Assembly: GCA_016713405.1 (NCBI GenBank)
Contig: JADJPF010000013.1
Location: forward strand, 1-64,000
DNA length: 64,000 nt
Direction: 5' to 3'
Source of the DNA: Blastocatellia bacterium
Lineage (GTDB): Bacteria; Acidobacteriota; Blastocatellia; Chloracidobacteriales; JADJPF01
The notes below the pieces were generated by a model that saw nothing but the letters and a program-made list of their open reading frames with translations, was not told where the DNA came from and did no database searches. The position numbers and the translations under genes were made by a program. This document shows positions 48,235-59,452 of the stretch, piece by piece. The stretch's first letter is position 1; every line of letters starts with the position of its first letter.

Positions 48235-50774
48235 ATGGGCATACAGCCAAAAAACAATGAAAATTCAGACAAACAACCAAAAAGCAATGAAGACTTAGCT
48301 AATCAGCTACAAAAACGTTGGAAAGCTATTCGTCGCTTTCTAAAGCAGTTTCAAAGCGATTTACCAGATAGAATTAGCTCTACAGCAGGCTTAATTGTAG
48401 TTGCTTTGCTTTTAACCTTAACAATTGTTAGTTATCAAGGATTTTCTACCAACTTAATAATCAATAATGGAATTGTTAGTTTAGATGTGCTAGCTCCACA
48501 AGATTTTTCTATTATTGATGAAGATACTACAGAAAGATTACGTGAACAAGCTGTTGAAAATGTAGCACCAATATTTGAATATAATCCACAAATAAAGACT
48601 CAAATAACAACCTCTATAAACAATACATTAGCAGAAATAGAGAATAAATATAACTTAGCATTAAAAGCTAAGTTTGGACGTATTAATTTAACAGAAAAAG
48701 ATTTGCAAAAGGCAGAATATGAAAAATTTTTGCTAGAGTTTATTCCAACTATTCAAAATGATACGATTTTAGGAAAAGATGATATTAGTATTGCTTTTAC
48801 TAGCTGAAAAACAATTTAATCCTACTTTACAGCAAAAAATAGTTGCTATTATTGATAAAGTAATGAGTCCCTATATATATACTACTAGTAATACAGATGA
48901 AATTTTAGGTCGTCGTATTGTAGTACAAAATACTCAAACAGGTGAAAAAGAAGAACTAAGAAGCCGTGATGTAGTTAGTTTGGTTGTTGCTCAAAAAAAT
49001 TTGGTTACAGAGTTTCTTAATTTAGAAGAATTTAATATAGAAGAAAAAAAGGAATTAGCTAATACTTTTAAGCAGTTTCTTGCTGCTAATTTACGCTATA
49101 GCGATTCATTAACTACTGCTGCTAAAACTCTAGCCCGTCAACAAGTGACCCCATTGGAAGTACAATTTCGTAAAAAATCAAATAGTAGCTAGACGAGGAG
49201 ATTTAGTTACTCCATATGTTGGACGAGTCCTACAAAAAGTAAGAGCCTTACAACAAGTCTCTAACTATCGCCAAAAAGTCGGTCAATTTATAGGTCTTTT
49301 TATCTTAACTTTGGCTACAGTATTTGCATTAAGAAAATTCTCTAGTCGTACAACTTTACGTCAACGTTTGGGCAGTGCTAGATCTTTTTCTGTAATATGT
49401 TTTATTTTAGTTTTACAAACTATATTAATTCGTCTAGGGCTAGAGTTATGTCAACAAGTAGCAATGACTTTTGACCTGATTGGTAGCCCTATCCGTTATG
49501 AATTTTTGATTCCTTTTGCTGCTTCAGCCCTAATAATGACATTTTTACTAGATACAATTGCAGCAGAACTATGCGGGCTAATTGTTTGTATTTTTACAGG
49601 TTTATTAAGTGGTGGTGATTTAGGCTTGATGATTTATGCAATTTTAAGTGCCATTGCTGCTACTTATGGGGTAGAGCGTTATAGACATCGTAATTCTATT
49701 ACTCGTGCAGGAACAATTGTTGGTTTAATTAATGCTTTAGCAATTGTTACAGTAATGTTATTTAATCGACAAAGCGTAGGTGTAGAAGTTTATGTTTATA
49801 ATATTATTTATGGTGTTGGAGGGGGGCTTTTAACGGCTGCTCTAGTAAGTTTATTAATGCCAATAATGGAATCTTTATTTGATATTTTAACGGATGTTAA
49901 ATTACTAGAACTTTCTAATATGAATTTGCCACTTTTGAGAGAATTAGCTATTGAAGCACCTGGGACACAGCAACATTCTATGTTAGTAGGTAGCTTAGCA
50001 GAAACGGCTGCTGAAGCAATTAATGCCAATGCTTTATTGGTTCGTGTAGGCTGTTATTATCATGATATAGGTAAAATGATGGCACCAAATATGTTTATTG
50101 AAAATCAAGCAGGAGGGCCAAATCCGCACGATAAAATGGAGCCAAAACGTAGTGCTAGTGTAATTACAGGACATGTTAGAAAAGGTATTTTAATGGGACA
50201 AGAATCAGGTCTTCCAAAAGAAATTATTGATATTATTCCTCAACATCATGGAACTAGACGCTTACATTACTTTTATAATAAAGCTCTTGCTCAATATTCA
50301 AAGACAGGTGAACCAGTTAATGAAGAACATTATCGCTACCCAGGGCCTAAGCCACAAAGCCGAGAAGCTGCCATTGTAATGCTATCTGATTGTGCCGAAG
50401 CTGCTGCTAGAACGCTAGATGATCCAACTCCAGAAAGTATTCGCCTAATAGTTAAAAAAATTACAGAAGATATTATTGCTGATGGGCAACTAGAAGAATG
50501 TGAAATGACAATGAGAGAGTTTAACCAAGTTAGAGAAGCTTTAATTCAAACACTTTGTAGTATTTACCACCACCGTATTAAATACCCTGGATTTAATTCT
50601 GAAGATAAATCAGAAAGAAGTATGGCACCACCAACAAAAAATATTGCTACTGTTACTACTGAGCAACAAAAAATGGCTGCTAAAGCTAGTTCTGCTTCAG
50701 TTGATAATAAAGACATTGTTGCGGATAATAAAACAACCAATAAACCAACTGCTAAGTCCAAAAAACACAATTAA
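48235..50774 (+). CDS. PgpH-type 7TM-HD phosphohydrolase (c-di-AMP phosphodiesterase family), two frame breaks
   Basis: Three overlapping frames (48235-48807, about 48790-49192, about 49170-50774) form one protein of about 840 residues. An N-terminal membrane helix is followed by the extracellular 7TMR-HDED domain (VLAPQDFSIIDEDTTERLREQAVENVAP, then DIVARRGDLVTPYV-like at the second junction), several membrane helices, and a cytoplasmic HD domain (GTQQHSMLVGSLAE, CYYHDIGKM, IIPQHHGT). This is the PgpH/YqfF order. Such enzymes hydrolyse cyclic di-AMP. Each break is a single-base shift and the fold is complete once repaired. A Thr/Lys-rich C-terminal tail follows the HD domain. Confidence 0.85.
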
Positions 50775-50802
50775 ATTTATCAATAGAGTTTAGGTAAAGA
50801 AT

Positions 50803-52391
50803 ATGAGAAAAATTTTAAGCTATATAATAATTTTATCTTTCTTATTTCTAACTACAAATATTGTTATTGTACAAGCTCAACAAACAAACGATTCTAAAAA
50901 TAATCCTATAGTTTTACCTATTCAATCTGTTGGACAAATACCAAAAAGTGTTGCTATTAATGCTAATAATAACCTGGTAGTTAATAAAAATACTGTTTTT
51001 GTTTCTTCAGGAACAGATGATTTTATTTGTGCTTATGAACTAAATACAGGAGAACAATTAGCTAAATTTCAAACAGGAAAAAGGGCTAGTAGTTTAAGCC
51101 TTTTTAGTGATGGTAAAAAAGAGTTATTAGCTGTAGTAAATCTAAATAATCCAACAAAAAACGAGCCTATAACGCTTTCTTTGCTTGATATTAGCCAGCC
51201 TAAAAAACTTAAACTTGTTTCTGCTTTTATTTTGCCACCAGATTTTATTCTAGCTAACTCCTTAAAACCTGTTTTTGATGCAACAGGGGATCATTTAATA
51301 GTTGCTGATAAAAATATTGGTAATTTGCTTGTTTTTGAAACTGCAACTGGTCGTATGGTGCAGCAATTCCCTCTAAATGGTGGTATAAGTAGCTTATCTG
51401 TTTTTCATCAGGGACAACAATCTTTATTAGCAGCTACTTCTGTTGCTACTGCTAAAATAACTATATTAGAACTTAATAGCGACAACAAATTAAAAGTGTG
51501 TTTTTTATTCCTCCTGATGCAGGATTAACTGCTAGTAATAACTTAGTTTTTAATAAAACTGGTAATGTTGCTTATATTGCAGCAACAAAAAGCAATAAGT
51601 TATTTTCCTTTAACACTTCTACAGGGTTATTAATAGATCAATATAACTTAGGTGATAGTCCAGCCAAAATAGCATTAACTAGCTTTGGAGATAAAGCAAA
51701 AATTGCTATTGTAAATACAGGTAAAAATCATGGCTTTTTAGCAAATAGTGTTTCAATAATTGAGTCTGATAGCTTAGGAATATTTTGGGGTGCAACTGTG
51801 TTTTTACCACCTGCTAACACAAACCTTGTTGCTAGTAGTAGCCTAAATTTTAGTGAAAATGGGGAAGTTGGTTTTGTTGGTACTCAAAACCAAGATATCT
51901 TTCTTTTTGACGCTAAAACAGGTGAACAATTAGCTACTGCTAAACTAATTGGAACAGCAACTAGATTTACTTTGACAAATGATAAATTAGTCGCCTTAAC
52001 TAATGAGATAGATATTAAACGCTTGGTAATAATTGACTTAACTAATATTGTAAAACCTTCTATTAATCTAGTAGTAGAACAAAAACCAATATTAACAACA
52101 TCTGATAATAATATTAAAACACAACCTGTATTAATTAAAATTAACAAAGTAAAAGCCTGTAAGGTACGTAAAACAGTAAAAGTAAAAATTATTGGAAAAG
52201 GGTTTAAGACTAATTCTCAAATTTTAGTTAATGATCAAATAGTTACAGACTTTTACTTAAAAGGAAAGAGTTTACTTGCTACATTTCCAGTTAAGTTTTT
52301 ACAAGGCAAGAGGCAGTTTCAAGTTGTAATTAAAAATTTAGATGGTACAAGTTCACTGGAATTTAATAAACAGCTTAATTGTCGTCGCTAG
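50803..52391 (+). CDS. Exported beta-propeller protein with C-terminal IPT-like domain, one frame break
   Basis: Frames 50803-51528 and 51498-52391 join near 51500 at a T-run. The signal peptide (LSYIIILSFLFLTTNIVIVQAQ) is followed by six or seven propeller-like repeats with F-A-T-G-motifs (FETATGRMVQQF, FNTSTGLLIDQYNLG, FDAKTGEQLATAKL). The last 80 residues (KVRKTVKVKIIGKGFKTNSQILVNDQIV) resemble an IPT/TIG domain. About 525 residues. Probable periplasmic or surface scaffold; no enzyme motif. Confidence 0.75.
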
Positions 52392-53041
52392 ATAAGATTA
52401 AATAAGTCTTTATTTATCTCTAAGTTATACTCTAGTTTAGAGATAGTATCTATTTGTAAAATATTATTTGGCATTAAGGAGTTTTCCTCTAGTGGAGTTG
52501 GAATATTATTTATATTTTGGAAATTACCGTAGGAAGTATAAATATTAGTTTGTTGATCTAATAGTCCTAAACAAAGAAAAAGCATTGGATCAAAATAATA
52601 AGTAGCTGATAAACTAGGTAAGTCTAATACATAAGTAGAAAAATTATTAACAAATTTTAGCCCCTGAAAATCATGTTGATACTCATCAATATGTGCTAAA
52701 AAATTACGTGGATATAGCCTCACGCTACGTTTAATTGCCATTATTTCAGATACATCTAAATCAGAAAATGATGTTGAAGACTTATTTTCTGTTATAGGTA
52801 GGGTTTTTTGTTTTCCTACCATGTCATTTAATATCGTGATAATTGTTTTTTCAGCAAAATATTTTTCAAAACGAATACGTCCGCCTTGGGCGCGATAAAC
52901 ATTAATTTTGTATTTTTCTACTAATTGATCTGATAAATATAGGCTACGTTCAACTTGGCAATATAAACTAAATATTGATGTTAGTTGTACTTTTCCTCCT
53001 AATACTTGCAAACATTTTTCAATAAAATTTTCTTTTTGCAT
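52388..53041 (-). CDS. Protein of unknown function
   Basis: 217 residues. No signal peptide or membrane helix. A few features recall lipoprotein-carrier-like beta folds (VYRAQGGRIRFEKYF, YYFDPMLFLCLGLL), but the similarity is weak and I do not assign a family. Its stop overlaps the convergent propeller gene by four bases. Confidence 0.6.
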   Translation of the reverse strand: MQKENFIEKCLQVLGGKVQLTSIFSLYCQVERSLYLSDQLVEKYKINVYRAQGGRIRFEKYFAEKTIITILNDMVGKQKTLPITENKSSTSFSDLDVSEIMAIKRSVRLYPRNFLAHIDEYQHDFQGLKFVNNFSTYVLDLPSLSATYYFDPMLFLCLGLLDQQTNIYTSYGNFQNINNIPTPLEENSLMPNNILQIDTISKLEYNLEINKDLFNLI

Positions 53042-53285
53042 AGGTTACTTTCTTGATAATTTTAAACACTTACATAATTTCCATTACTTTAATGTTTTTT
53101 TTTTCATTATTGCAGATATTTTTTCCGAAAAACTGGGAGATTTAATTTTAAAAATTTATTTTCCTGAATATAATAGTTACACTAGAAATAATTACTAAGT
53201 GTGGGGGGAATTAGTAAAAGTTTTTCTTAAAACAAATATTGTGTTTTATCTTTAATATATTTATTAATTAGTTGGAGAAAAAGTA

Positions 53286-53603
53286 ATGAAAAAAACTCAA
53301 AGTGTAGAAAAGAAAACTAACAGAGAAAATTCCGCAAGGATAGGTCGTCCTCTAAAATCCTATAGGCAAATTTCTGTTACTAGCAACAAAACTATTGACC
53401 GTGCTTTAGAATTAATGGTTTTACAAGGACTATCAAAATCTAAAGAAAAGGCTGCTACTATGTTATTAAGTAGTGCAGCAAACAAGTTTATTAAGAATAA
53501 TTTAAGAATGGTTTCTGCTCTTTCTTTAGAAGAATTTTTAGATACAACAGATTTACTTGAAGACTATGAAGAAGAAGTCTTAGAGCAAGAAGCAAGTAAT
53601 TAA
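53286..53603 (+). CDS. Small basic protein, possible ribbon-helix-helix-type DNA-binding protein
   Basis: 105 residues. A Lys/Arg-rich head with GRPLKSYRQISVTSNKTIDRALELM could be a beta strand followed by two helices, as in ribbon-helix-helix regulators; the acidic C-terminus (LLEDYEEEVLEQEA) could bind a partner. The start has GGAG eight bases upstream. No cognate toxin is next to it. The assignment is tentative. Confidence 0.5.
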   Translation: MKKTQSVEKKTNRENSARIGRPLKSYRQISVTSNKTIDRALELMVLQGLSKSKEKAATMLLSSAANKFIKNNLRMVSALSLEEFLDTTDLLEDYEEEVLEQEASN

Positions 53604-53638
53604 TAATTTTAATAAATTTAATTTCTTATATTTAGTAA

Positions 53639-53662
53639 CTAGCTCAGCAACTACTGGGCTAG
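53639..53662. terminator. Hairpin between convergent genes
   Basis: CTAGCTCAG and CTGGGCTAG form a 9-bp stem with one G-U pair and a six-base loop. T-runs are weak, so termination is likely but not certain. Confidence 0.4.
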
Positions 53663-53668
53663 ACTAAA

Positions 53669-54607
53669 CTATTGCTCAACCAGATAAGTATAAGAAAAAT
53701 TACTACCGTTAGTAAAAATCACTTCCTTAAATTCTAAACCAGCAAATAATTCTTTGTTGATTGGTAATGCACAAAACTGATCTGCATCGCTTTGTTCCAT
53801 ACCATCAGCTAAAAATTTAAGTGTTTCTGCTAGATCACCAACAGTTTCTATTGTTAGGTTAACATTTTGTTTTTGGAAATATTTTGTTAATTCTAAAGCA
53901 AAATTTTTTCTTAACTGTACTAATAATGGAGTTTTACCTTCACTAAGTTGTGGATCTGTGTAAAGACTGCCTAAGAATTTTGCTTCTTCAGCACTACGAG
54001 TAATTTTAACTCGTGGGTCAGCCTTTTTTGCCCAAAGAATTTCTACTCTAATATCTGCATTTTTATATTCTGGCTTAAATTCAAAAGCAGGTTCTTGATA
54101 AGGACGTTTTTCTATTTCAGCTTGTTCAGCAGGAGAAGAAAACGTTTTTTGCCAAACTCCTACTTGTTGTTTACGTGCATTTTGTTGGTAGATTAAAAAG
54201 TCTGTTGCATTTTTTTGAATATATTTATTTGAGTAAAAGCAAAATCCCCGCCTAATTAAATCTCCATTAACAAAGTAATTGTCTGAAACTCGGTAAACAT
54301 AAGCTAATCTACGTCCATACTCATCCCGGTGAGCAGTAATAGCATTTTTATTGTCATCTAGTAAATCTACTTCTTGACCAAGTAGTTGTGTTATTAGAAA
54401 TTGACGGGTTTCTTTAGCATAATATTCATCATTTTGAGGTGATAGCACACCAATTAAACGAACGGCTTGACCACCATCTACAATAATTGTATCGCCGCTA
54501 ACTACTCTAATAACAATTTTATATTCAGCCGCTTGAGCTAATTGCGGCATTAATAGAAATAATAAAAATAGAAATAATGATGATACTAATGAATAAAACT
54601 TAGTCAT
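53669..54607 (-). CDS. Exported staphylococcal-nuclease-like (SNase) domain protein
   Basis: 312 residues. Signal peptide LVSSLFLFLLFLLMPQLAQA. Residues about 27-155 form an SNase fold: VIRVVSGDTIIVDGGQAVRLIG (with the D-T and R-L-x-G pattern), ETRQFLITQLLGQEV, RDEYGRRLAYVY and NGDLIRRGFCFY. Catalytic residues Arg (VRLIG) and Arg (EYGRRLAYV) are present; the Glu partner is less clear because the segment reads LSPQND. The remaining 150 residues have no family I know. The end of a co-directional run; 85 bases from the preceding gene. Confidence 0.8.
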   Translation of the reverse strand: MTKFYSLVSSLFLFLLFLLMPQLAQAAEYKIVIRVVSGDTIIVDGGQAVRLIGVLSPQNDEYYAKETRQFLITQLLGQEVDLLDDNKNAITAHRDEYGRRLAYVYRVSDNYFVNGDLIRRGFCFYSNKYIQKNATDFLIYQQNARKQQVGVWQKTFSSPAEQAEIEKRPYQEPAFEFKPEYKNADIRVEILWAKKADPRVKITRSAEEAKFLGSLYTDPQLSEGKTPLLVQLRKNFALELTKYFQKQNVNLTIETVGDLAETLKFLADGMEQSDADQFCALPINKELFAGLEFKEVIFTNGSNFSYTYLVEQ

Positions 54608-54692
54608 GGTTAATACCTCAAAAATTTTTGTTGGCCTAAAAAGGTATGCTTATATCTTATTTATAATAAGATATATAGTTTATTTTTAGCTA

Positions 54693-55124
54693 CTAGTTTG
54701 CTACTGAAGCAGAAATTATAGACTTTAAGATTATAAATCCTATTAATAAGGTTGGCAGCAGTATTAGAATTAAAATTAATAAAATATCAAAAACTATCCA
54801 ATAATTAACAAATTTAGCAGCTAGAAAGTCTACCTTAGCAATAACTTTATTGCCAATATTAGTTATTAATTTATCTAAAACAAATACTTGTTCTACTTTA
54901 TCTCTTTGATGTTTTTTTATTTCATTACGAACTTTTTCTATATGAGAATTAAGATTTTTTAATTCATTTTTTAGCTCATTAATATCTTCTTTTGGCTTTG
55001 ATATAGAAAAAAAAGCACTTTGGCAACGTTGATAATAGTTATTTATAGGATCAAAGAAATCTTTTTGGTGACAAATTTCACACCTTGAAGGAAGAGTTTT
55101 TGATTTAACTTCTATTTTTGACAT
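54693..55124 (-). CDS. Membrane-anchored coiled-coil protein with N-terminal Cys motif
   Basis: 143 residues. The N-terminus has SRCEICHQKDF and a later Cys (YYQRCQS), a likely zinc ribbon; the CEICH would also fit a heme motif, but no export signal precedes it. A coiled coil (EDINELKNELKNLNSHIEKV) follows, then a C-terminal double hydrophobic stretch (WIVFDILLILILILLPTLLIG). The topology suggests a tail-anchored protein with a cytoplasmic head. Function unknown. Confidence 0.6.
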   Translation of the reverse strand: MSKIEVKSKTLPSRCEICHQKDFFDPINNYYQRCQSAFFSISKPKEDINELKNELKNLNSHIEKVRNEIKKHQRDKVEQVFVLDKLITNIGNKVIAKVDFLAAKFVNYWIVFDILLILILILLPTLLIGFIILKSIISASVAN

Positions 55125-55203
55125 ATTTTTATCATTAAATTAAATTAATAATATAAAAGATGCCATTATTTGAGAAGTAGTTATTAAATTAATTACATTG
55201 TAG

Positions 55204-55734
55204 TTAATTTTCTGGATGCTTGCTTAGTAAATCTTCTAGCATTGAATTGATTGAATCACTAACTTTTTTTAGATCTGGTAAAAAGCTATTTAATGAATTT
55301 TCTGATTCTAAGATTTGCGGGGTAGCTTTGATTATGCTTTGAGCTAGTTTTAATGTGTAAATAGCTTTACTAGGCTTTTCAAGCCCTAAGTGACAATAAG
55401 CTAGTAAATAAAGAGTAGCAAATTGCTGGTCTTTACAACCCACAGAGCTAAATTGCTGTTGGGCCGAAGCTAGCATTGGCAAAGCAGTCTTAAAATCTCC
55501 TAATTCATAATCAATAAACCCCATTATTAAACGAGCCTCAGCACTTTCTTTAACAAAATGTAACTCATCAAATAAATCTCTTGCTTCAGCAGCAGCAGCA
55601 CGTGCATTTGTCCAATCACCACAACTAATATAATAAAGTGAAGAGCTAAATAAATCTTTTGCATCTCTAGCTATTTCGTCATTATCTTCGTCATCATCAT
55701 TTTCATTTAATATTAGGTATTGTTCATTAGGCAT
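55204..55734 (-). CDS. TPR-repeat protein
   Basis: 176 residues with about three tetratricopeptide-like helical pairs (SLYYISCGDWTNARAAAAEARDLF, RLIMGFIDYELGDFKTALPML, TLYLLAYCHLGLEKPSKAIYTL). An acidic head (NENDDDEDNDE) precedes them. Cytoplasmic scaffold. Seven bases separate it from the next upstream gene, so they are co-transcribed. Confidence 0.75.
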   Translation of the reverse strand: MPNEQYLILNENDDDEDNDEIARDAKDLFSSSLYYISCGDWTNARAAAAEARDLFDELHFVKESAEARLIMGFIDYELGDFKTALPMLASAQQQFSSVGCKDQQFATLYLLAYCHLGLEKPSKAIYTLKLAQSIIKATPQILESENSLNSFLPDLKKVSDSINSMLEDLLSKHPEN

Positions 55735-55741
55735 AACAATT

Positions 55742-56203
55742 TTAATCCTCTGGATCTAGTTCATCCCTATCTTGCTCTTGTTCAATTTCTAGTAGAAAGC
55801 TAGTAAAACGATTAGTTGCATCCAAAACAGCATTAGCGGTTCCCCAAATAACTTTTTCTGATCTTACAATGCTAGCACCAGTTAAATTTAACTCTAAATC
55901 ATCAAAACTAACATCTAAAACGGTAACTATTAAAGCATCATCTAAAAACTTAGGGTTTAGTTTAAGAGCTTTTTTTAAGACAAATACTGCTCCTTCAGGT
56001 AGAGCTTTTTTTAAGGCTTGTATTGTTGCTAGGGCGGTGGCTTCTAATATTCCTTGGTCAATAGGGGGAATATTTACTTGTCCAATTGATAAACGGTTGT
56101 CTACCTGTAAAATAACCCTTACTTGTTCTGGATTTGGACTAGACAAGGGAAGGGATTCTACTCTTTTTAATAGTATGCGACGGTTACTTATCTTTGTTGC
56201 CAT
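55742..56203 (-). CDS. Small protein of unknown function
   Basis: 153 residues. Alternating hydrophobic pattern and segments such as NIPPIDQGILEATALATIQALKKAL, with an acidic end (EQEQDRDELDPED). No membrane segment or known domain. Tight spacing to the TPR gene (7 bases) and to the aminotransferase gene (29 bases) suggests an operon role. Confidence 0.55.
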   Translation of the reverse strand: MATKISNRRILLKRVESLPLSSPNPEQVRVILQVDNRLSIGQVNIPPIDQGILEATALATIQALKKALPEGAVFVLKKALKLNPKFLDDALIVTVLDVSFDDLELNLTGASIVRSEKVIWGTANAVLDATNRFTSFLLEIEQEQDRDELDPED

Positions 56204-56232
56204 AAATTAATAATTGGCTTCTAAGTATTTCT

Positions 56233-57360
56233 TTAATTTTCTCCATAAAATTTAGCAATTTTTGAAACTATATAATCAAGTTGCTCTCTAGTTAATTCTG
56301 CATAAATTGGTAGTGATAAAACTGTAGCAGCAGCCTTTTCTGACTCAGGTAGTGAGCTTTGGCCTAAATAAGCAAAACAATCTTGCTCGTGTAGTGCTAA
56401 TGGATAATAAATTTCTGTTGTAATACCATTTTCTTTTAAGTAATTCATTAAATTATTTCTATCAGAAACGCAAATAGTATATTGATGGAAAGTATGACGA
56501 CAGTAGGGAAGCACTTTAGGCGTTTTAACTTGTTTTAAGTTATATGTAGCAAATAACTTATCATAGTAAGCAGCATTTTCTTGGCGGGATTTTGTCCAAC
56601 TTTCTAAATACTTAAGTTTAACTCTTAAAACTGCCGCTTGAAGCTCATCTAGTCTACTATTAATACCTAGCGTTCTATAGTAATACTTAGGATTACTTCC
56701 GTGTACACGTAAAATTTTTAGTTTTTCTGCTAGTTCTGCGTTATTTGTAAGCATCATACCGCCATCACCAGCAGCACCAAGATTTTTAGTAGGAAAGAAG
56801 CTTAAACAACTAATTAGACCTAAAGAACCCGCTTGACGGCCTTTGTATTCTGAACCAATTGCTTGAGCAGCATCTTCAATGACTGCTAAATTATGATTTT
56901 CAGCTATAGCTAGGATTTCGTCCATTTCAGCACATTGACCAAAAAGATGCACAGGGATTATAGCACGGGTTTTTTCTGTGATTTTTTCTGTAATTAACTT
57001 AGGGTCTAAGTTAAAAGTATCTGGATCAATATCAATAAAAACAGGTTTTGCACCTAATCTAGCAATTGAGCCAGCCGTAGCAAAAAAAGTAAAAGGTGTT
57101 GTAATTACTTCATCACCTGGCTTTATATCAATTGCCATTAAAGCTAGTAGCAGAGCATCTGAACCAGAAGCACATCCAATAGCAAAATCTGTTTGACAGT
57201 AGTTAGCAAGTTCTTTTTCTAAGGCTATACCTTCTTTTCCTAAAACAAAGTATTGGCTTTCAAAAACAGATTCTACGGCTGACATTATTTCTGCTTGGAT
57301 GCTTTTATATTGTGCTTTTAAGTCTAAAATAGGGATAGAAAATTTAGTTTCCGTCTTCAC
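56233..57360 (-). CDS. DegT/DnrJ/EryC1/StrS-family sugar aminotransferase
   Basis: 375 residues. PLP-dependent sugar aminotransferase fold: GCASGSDALLLALMA, TPFTFFATAGSI, VIEDAAQAIGSEY (the aspartate pocket), SCLSFFPTKNLGAAGDGGM (the Lys forms the internal aldimine) and SRLDELQAAVLRVKL. It transfers an amino group to a nucleotide-linked keto sugar in cell-surface glycan synthesis. No sugar dehydratase or epimerase is next to it. Confidence 0.92.
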   Translation of the reverse strand: MKTETKFSIPILDLKAQYKSIQAEIMSAVESVFESQYFVLGKEGIALEKELANYCQTDFAIGCASGSDALLLALMAIDIKPGDEVITTPFTFFATAGSIARLGAKPVFIDIDPDTFNLDPKLITEKITEKTRAIIPVHLFGQCAEMDEILAIAENHNLAVIEDAAQAIGSEYKGRQAGSLGLISCLSFFPTKNLGAAGDGGMMLTNNAELAEKLKILRVHGSNPKYYYRTLGINSRLDELQAAVLRVKLKYLESWTKSRQENAAYYDKLFATYNLKQVKTPKVLPYCRHTFHQYTICVSDRNNLMNYLKENGITTEIYYPLALHEQDCFAYLGQSSLPESEKAAATVLSLPIYAELTREQLDYIVSKIAKFYGEN

Positions 57361-57454
57361 AAGTCTTAATCCTTAAACTTTTCTTTTTATTACTAAAGCC
57401 TTTAATAATATTAGTAATTGCAAATACTACAAGTAGGCTTTGCTTATTAGAGAA

Positions 57455-58408
57455 TTATATTTCTACACGTTCCTTAACATTTTCTGAACTGCTATCTTTA
57501 ACAAAAAAATCTTCTAGTGCTGGTTTTACAGGATTAATAGAGACTAACCTTCCTTTATGTTGTCTTATCAATGCTAATACTGCATCAATATAGCTTTCAT
57601 CTTGGATATGGATTTGGATTCCACTAGATGTTTCTATTATTTTTTTTGCCTTTTCTTGAAAAGATGAAATATCTGTAGATTTAATTCCCTGGACTACTAC
57701 TTCTAAGGTAGAATCACGCTGGTCTTGTAGATCAGAAAGTTTACCATAACCAACTAGCTTACCTTTCTTTAAAATAGATACACGATCACATAAAACTTCA
57801 ACATCAGAAAGAATATGAGTAGAAAAAAACACAGTTTTTCCTTGTTCACGAAGTGAGCGAATAATATCGCGTACCTCTCGACGACCAATAGGATCTAATC
57901 CAGACATTGGCTCATCCATAAAAACTATTTTTGGATCGTTGACAAGTGCTTGAGCAATACCTATTCTTTGTAACATACCTTTAGAAAATTTACGTAATTG
58001 CCTATCTGCTGCAAATTCTAAATCAACTAACTTAAGCAGACTACTAATTCTATTTTTACATTCTTGGTTGGAGAGAGAAAAAATTTTTCCGCAATAAGTA
58101 AGAAATTCACGTGCAGTTAAGTAGTCATAAAAGTAAGGAGCTTCAGGTAAATAACCTATGTGTTTACGCATGTTTATATCATCAAGTGGACGATCTAAAA
58201 TTTTAGCTGTTCCAGTAGTAGAAAAAATAAGGCTCATTAATATTTTTAATGTAGTGGTTTTACCTGCTCCATTGCCTCCAAGAAAGCCAAAGATTTCTCC
58301 TTCATAAACTTGAATGCTTAAGTTATCTAATGCTCTTTGTGGTTTAGGTCGCCAAAAGCCTACCATATAATCTTTGCTTAACTTATCAATCTCTATTACA
58401 GTTTTCAC
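57455..58408 (-). CDS. ABC transporter ATP-binding protein
   Basis: 317 residues. Walker A GGNGAGKTTTLK, signature FSKGMLQRIG, Walker B IVFMDEPMSGLDP and H-loop STHILSD are present, with an extra C-terminal domain as in ABC-2-type exporters. The permease partner is probably the 61206-62012 gene, which lies in the same co-directional run but is separated by the TMTC-like and TPR genes. Confidence 0.92.
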   Translation of the reverse strand: MKTVIEIDKLSKDYMVGFWRPKPQRALDNLSIQVYEGEIFGFLGGNGAGKTTTLKILMSLIFSTTGTAKILDRPLDDINMRKHIGYLPEAPYFYDYLTAREFLTYCGKIFSLSNQECKNRISSLLKLVDLEFAADRQLRKFSKGMLQRIGIAQALVNDPKIVFMDEPMSGLDPIGRREVRDIIRSLREQGKTVFFSTHILSDVEVLCDRVSILKKGKLVGYGKLSDLQDQRDSTLEVVVQGIKSTDISSFQEKAKKIIETSSGIQIHIQDESYIDAVLALIRQHKGRLVSINPVKPALEDFFVKDSSSENVKERVEI

Positions 58409-58479
58409 CTTTGTATCCTCCTAAAAAGCATCTTGATAGTTTTAAATTTTGTAAAATGCAAAGTTAGAACATAGTTAAT

Positions 58480-59388
58480 TTATGGCTCATAAATTTGATA
58501 AGGCATTTGTATTTTACAAGTCTCTTTATTAAAGTAAAAAGGATCTCCAATAGCACTAATTATTTCCTGTTTTTCATTAATAGTAATTTTAATTACTTGT
58601 CCACAAGAACCAGTTTCTTGATTTTGTTTTATTGTAGGCACCAACAAAGATAAAGATGTAGGGCATTGGGTAGTTGCTTGTTTGTATCTATCAATCAACG
58701 CATTAAGAAAATCTACTTCATCTAAAGCATAAACACGTTTAATTTGAAGTTCCATTTGTCCACGTGTTAAATCGTCTGTTGCTTCTTGATATAAATTAGC
58801 ATAAAGCTGGCAAGCAGTAGCTCTACTGCCACCTCTAGCTAAAAGCACACCACTAATTATTTTCATCCATTTTGGAGCATTAGGTAAATCTCCACCTTTT
58901 AAGAATGTAGCACTAGCTGTTTCATAATCGCGTTTTTTCCAGTAAAGTGTTCCTAGACTTTGGTATAAACGCCAACTCTTAGGATTATTTTCTATACCTT
59001 TATTAATTAGTTTAAGTGCTAAATCAAAATCATGGTCTGGTAAAAATAATGCTCCAAATAAATAAGCAGCACCATATTCATGGTCTCATGTAGTAGTAAT
59101 ATCTAGCAGAGGATAAAGTAATGTGTGATCTATTTTCCTAGAGTAATCTATTTCATTTCTTTCTGTAAGTAATTGTCGGCCATAGTATTGAACACTACGT
59201 AACCAATATAGATCTGATAAGGCTCCATCAAAACCAAATGCAAATTGTTTAACAGTTTTTGGAGAGGCAATATATAAAATGTTTTCTACTTGTTTTTGTG
59301 GTGGACGGTTAATATCCAAAAATTTTTGTAAAGGATAAAGAATAGCAAAACAAGTAATAATTATTATTAATGCTACTTTGATGTTCAT
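58480..59388 (-). CDS. TPR-like membrane-anchored protein, one frame break
   Basis: About 300 residues across two frames. The N-terminus (ALIIIITCFAILYPLQKFL) is a signal anchor. GFDGALSDLYWLRSVQYYGRQL follows. After a one-base shift near 59086, the next frame reads DHEYGAAYLFGALF, then TPR-like helices (WRLYQSLGTLYWKKRDYETA) and the C-terminal part ending QMPYQIYEP. An internal ATG (58866) starts only the last 128 residues and is not the true start. It sits between the TMTC-like and ABC ATPase genes. Confidence 0.7.
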
Positions 59389-59452
59389 AACTAAATATCC
59401 TTTAATTAATTAGAGTATAAAATTTATTATTTATAGCTATCAAAAATAACAG

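Noticed and set aside
48235..50774. Three separate small genes instead of one HD phosphohydrolase
   Set aside because: The frames overlap and together give the full PgpH domain order. The later frames lack their own good starts.
54693..55124. Cytochrome c (CEICH heme motif)
   Set aside because: The motif is at the cytoplasmic N-terminus with no signal peptide and a further Cys, so a zinc site is more likely.
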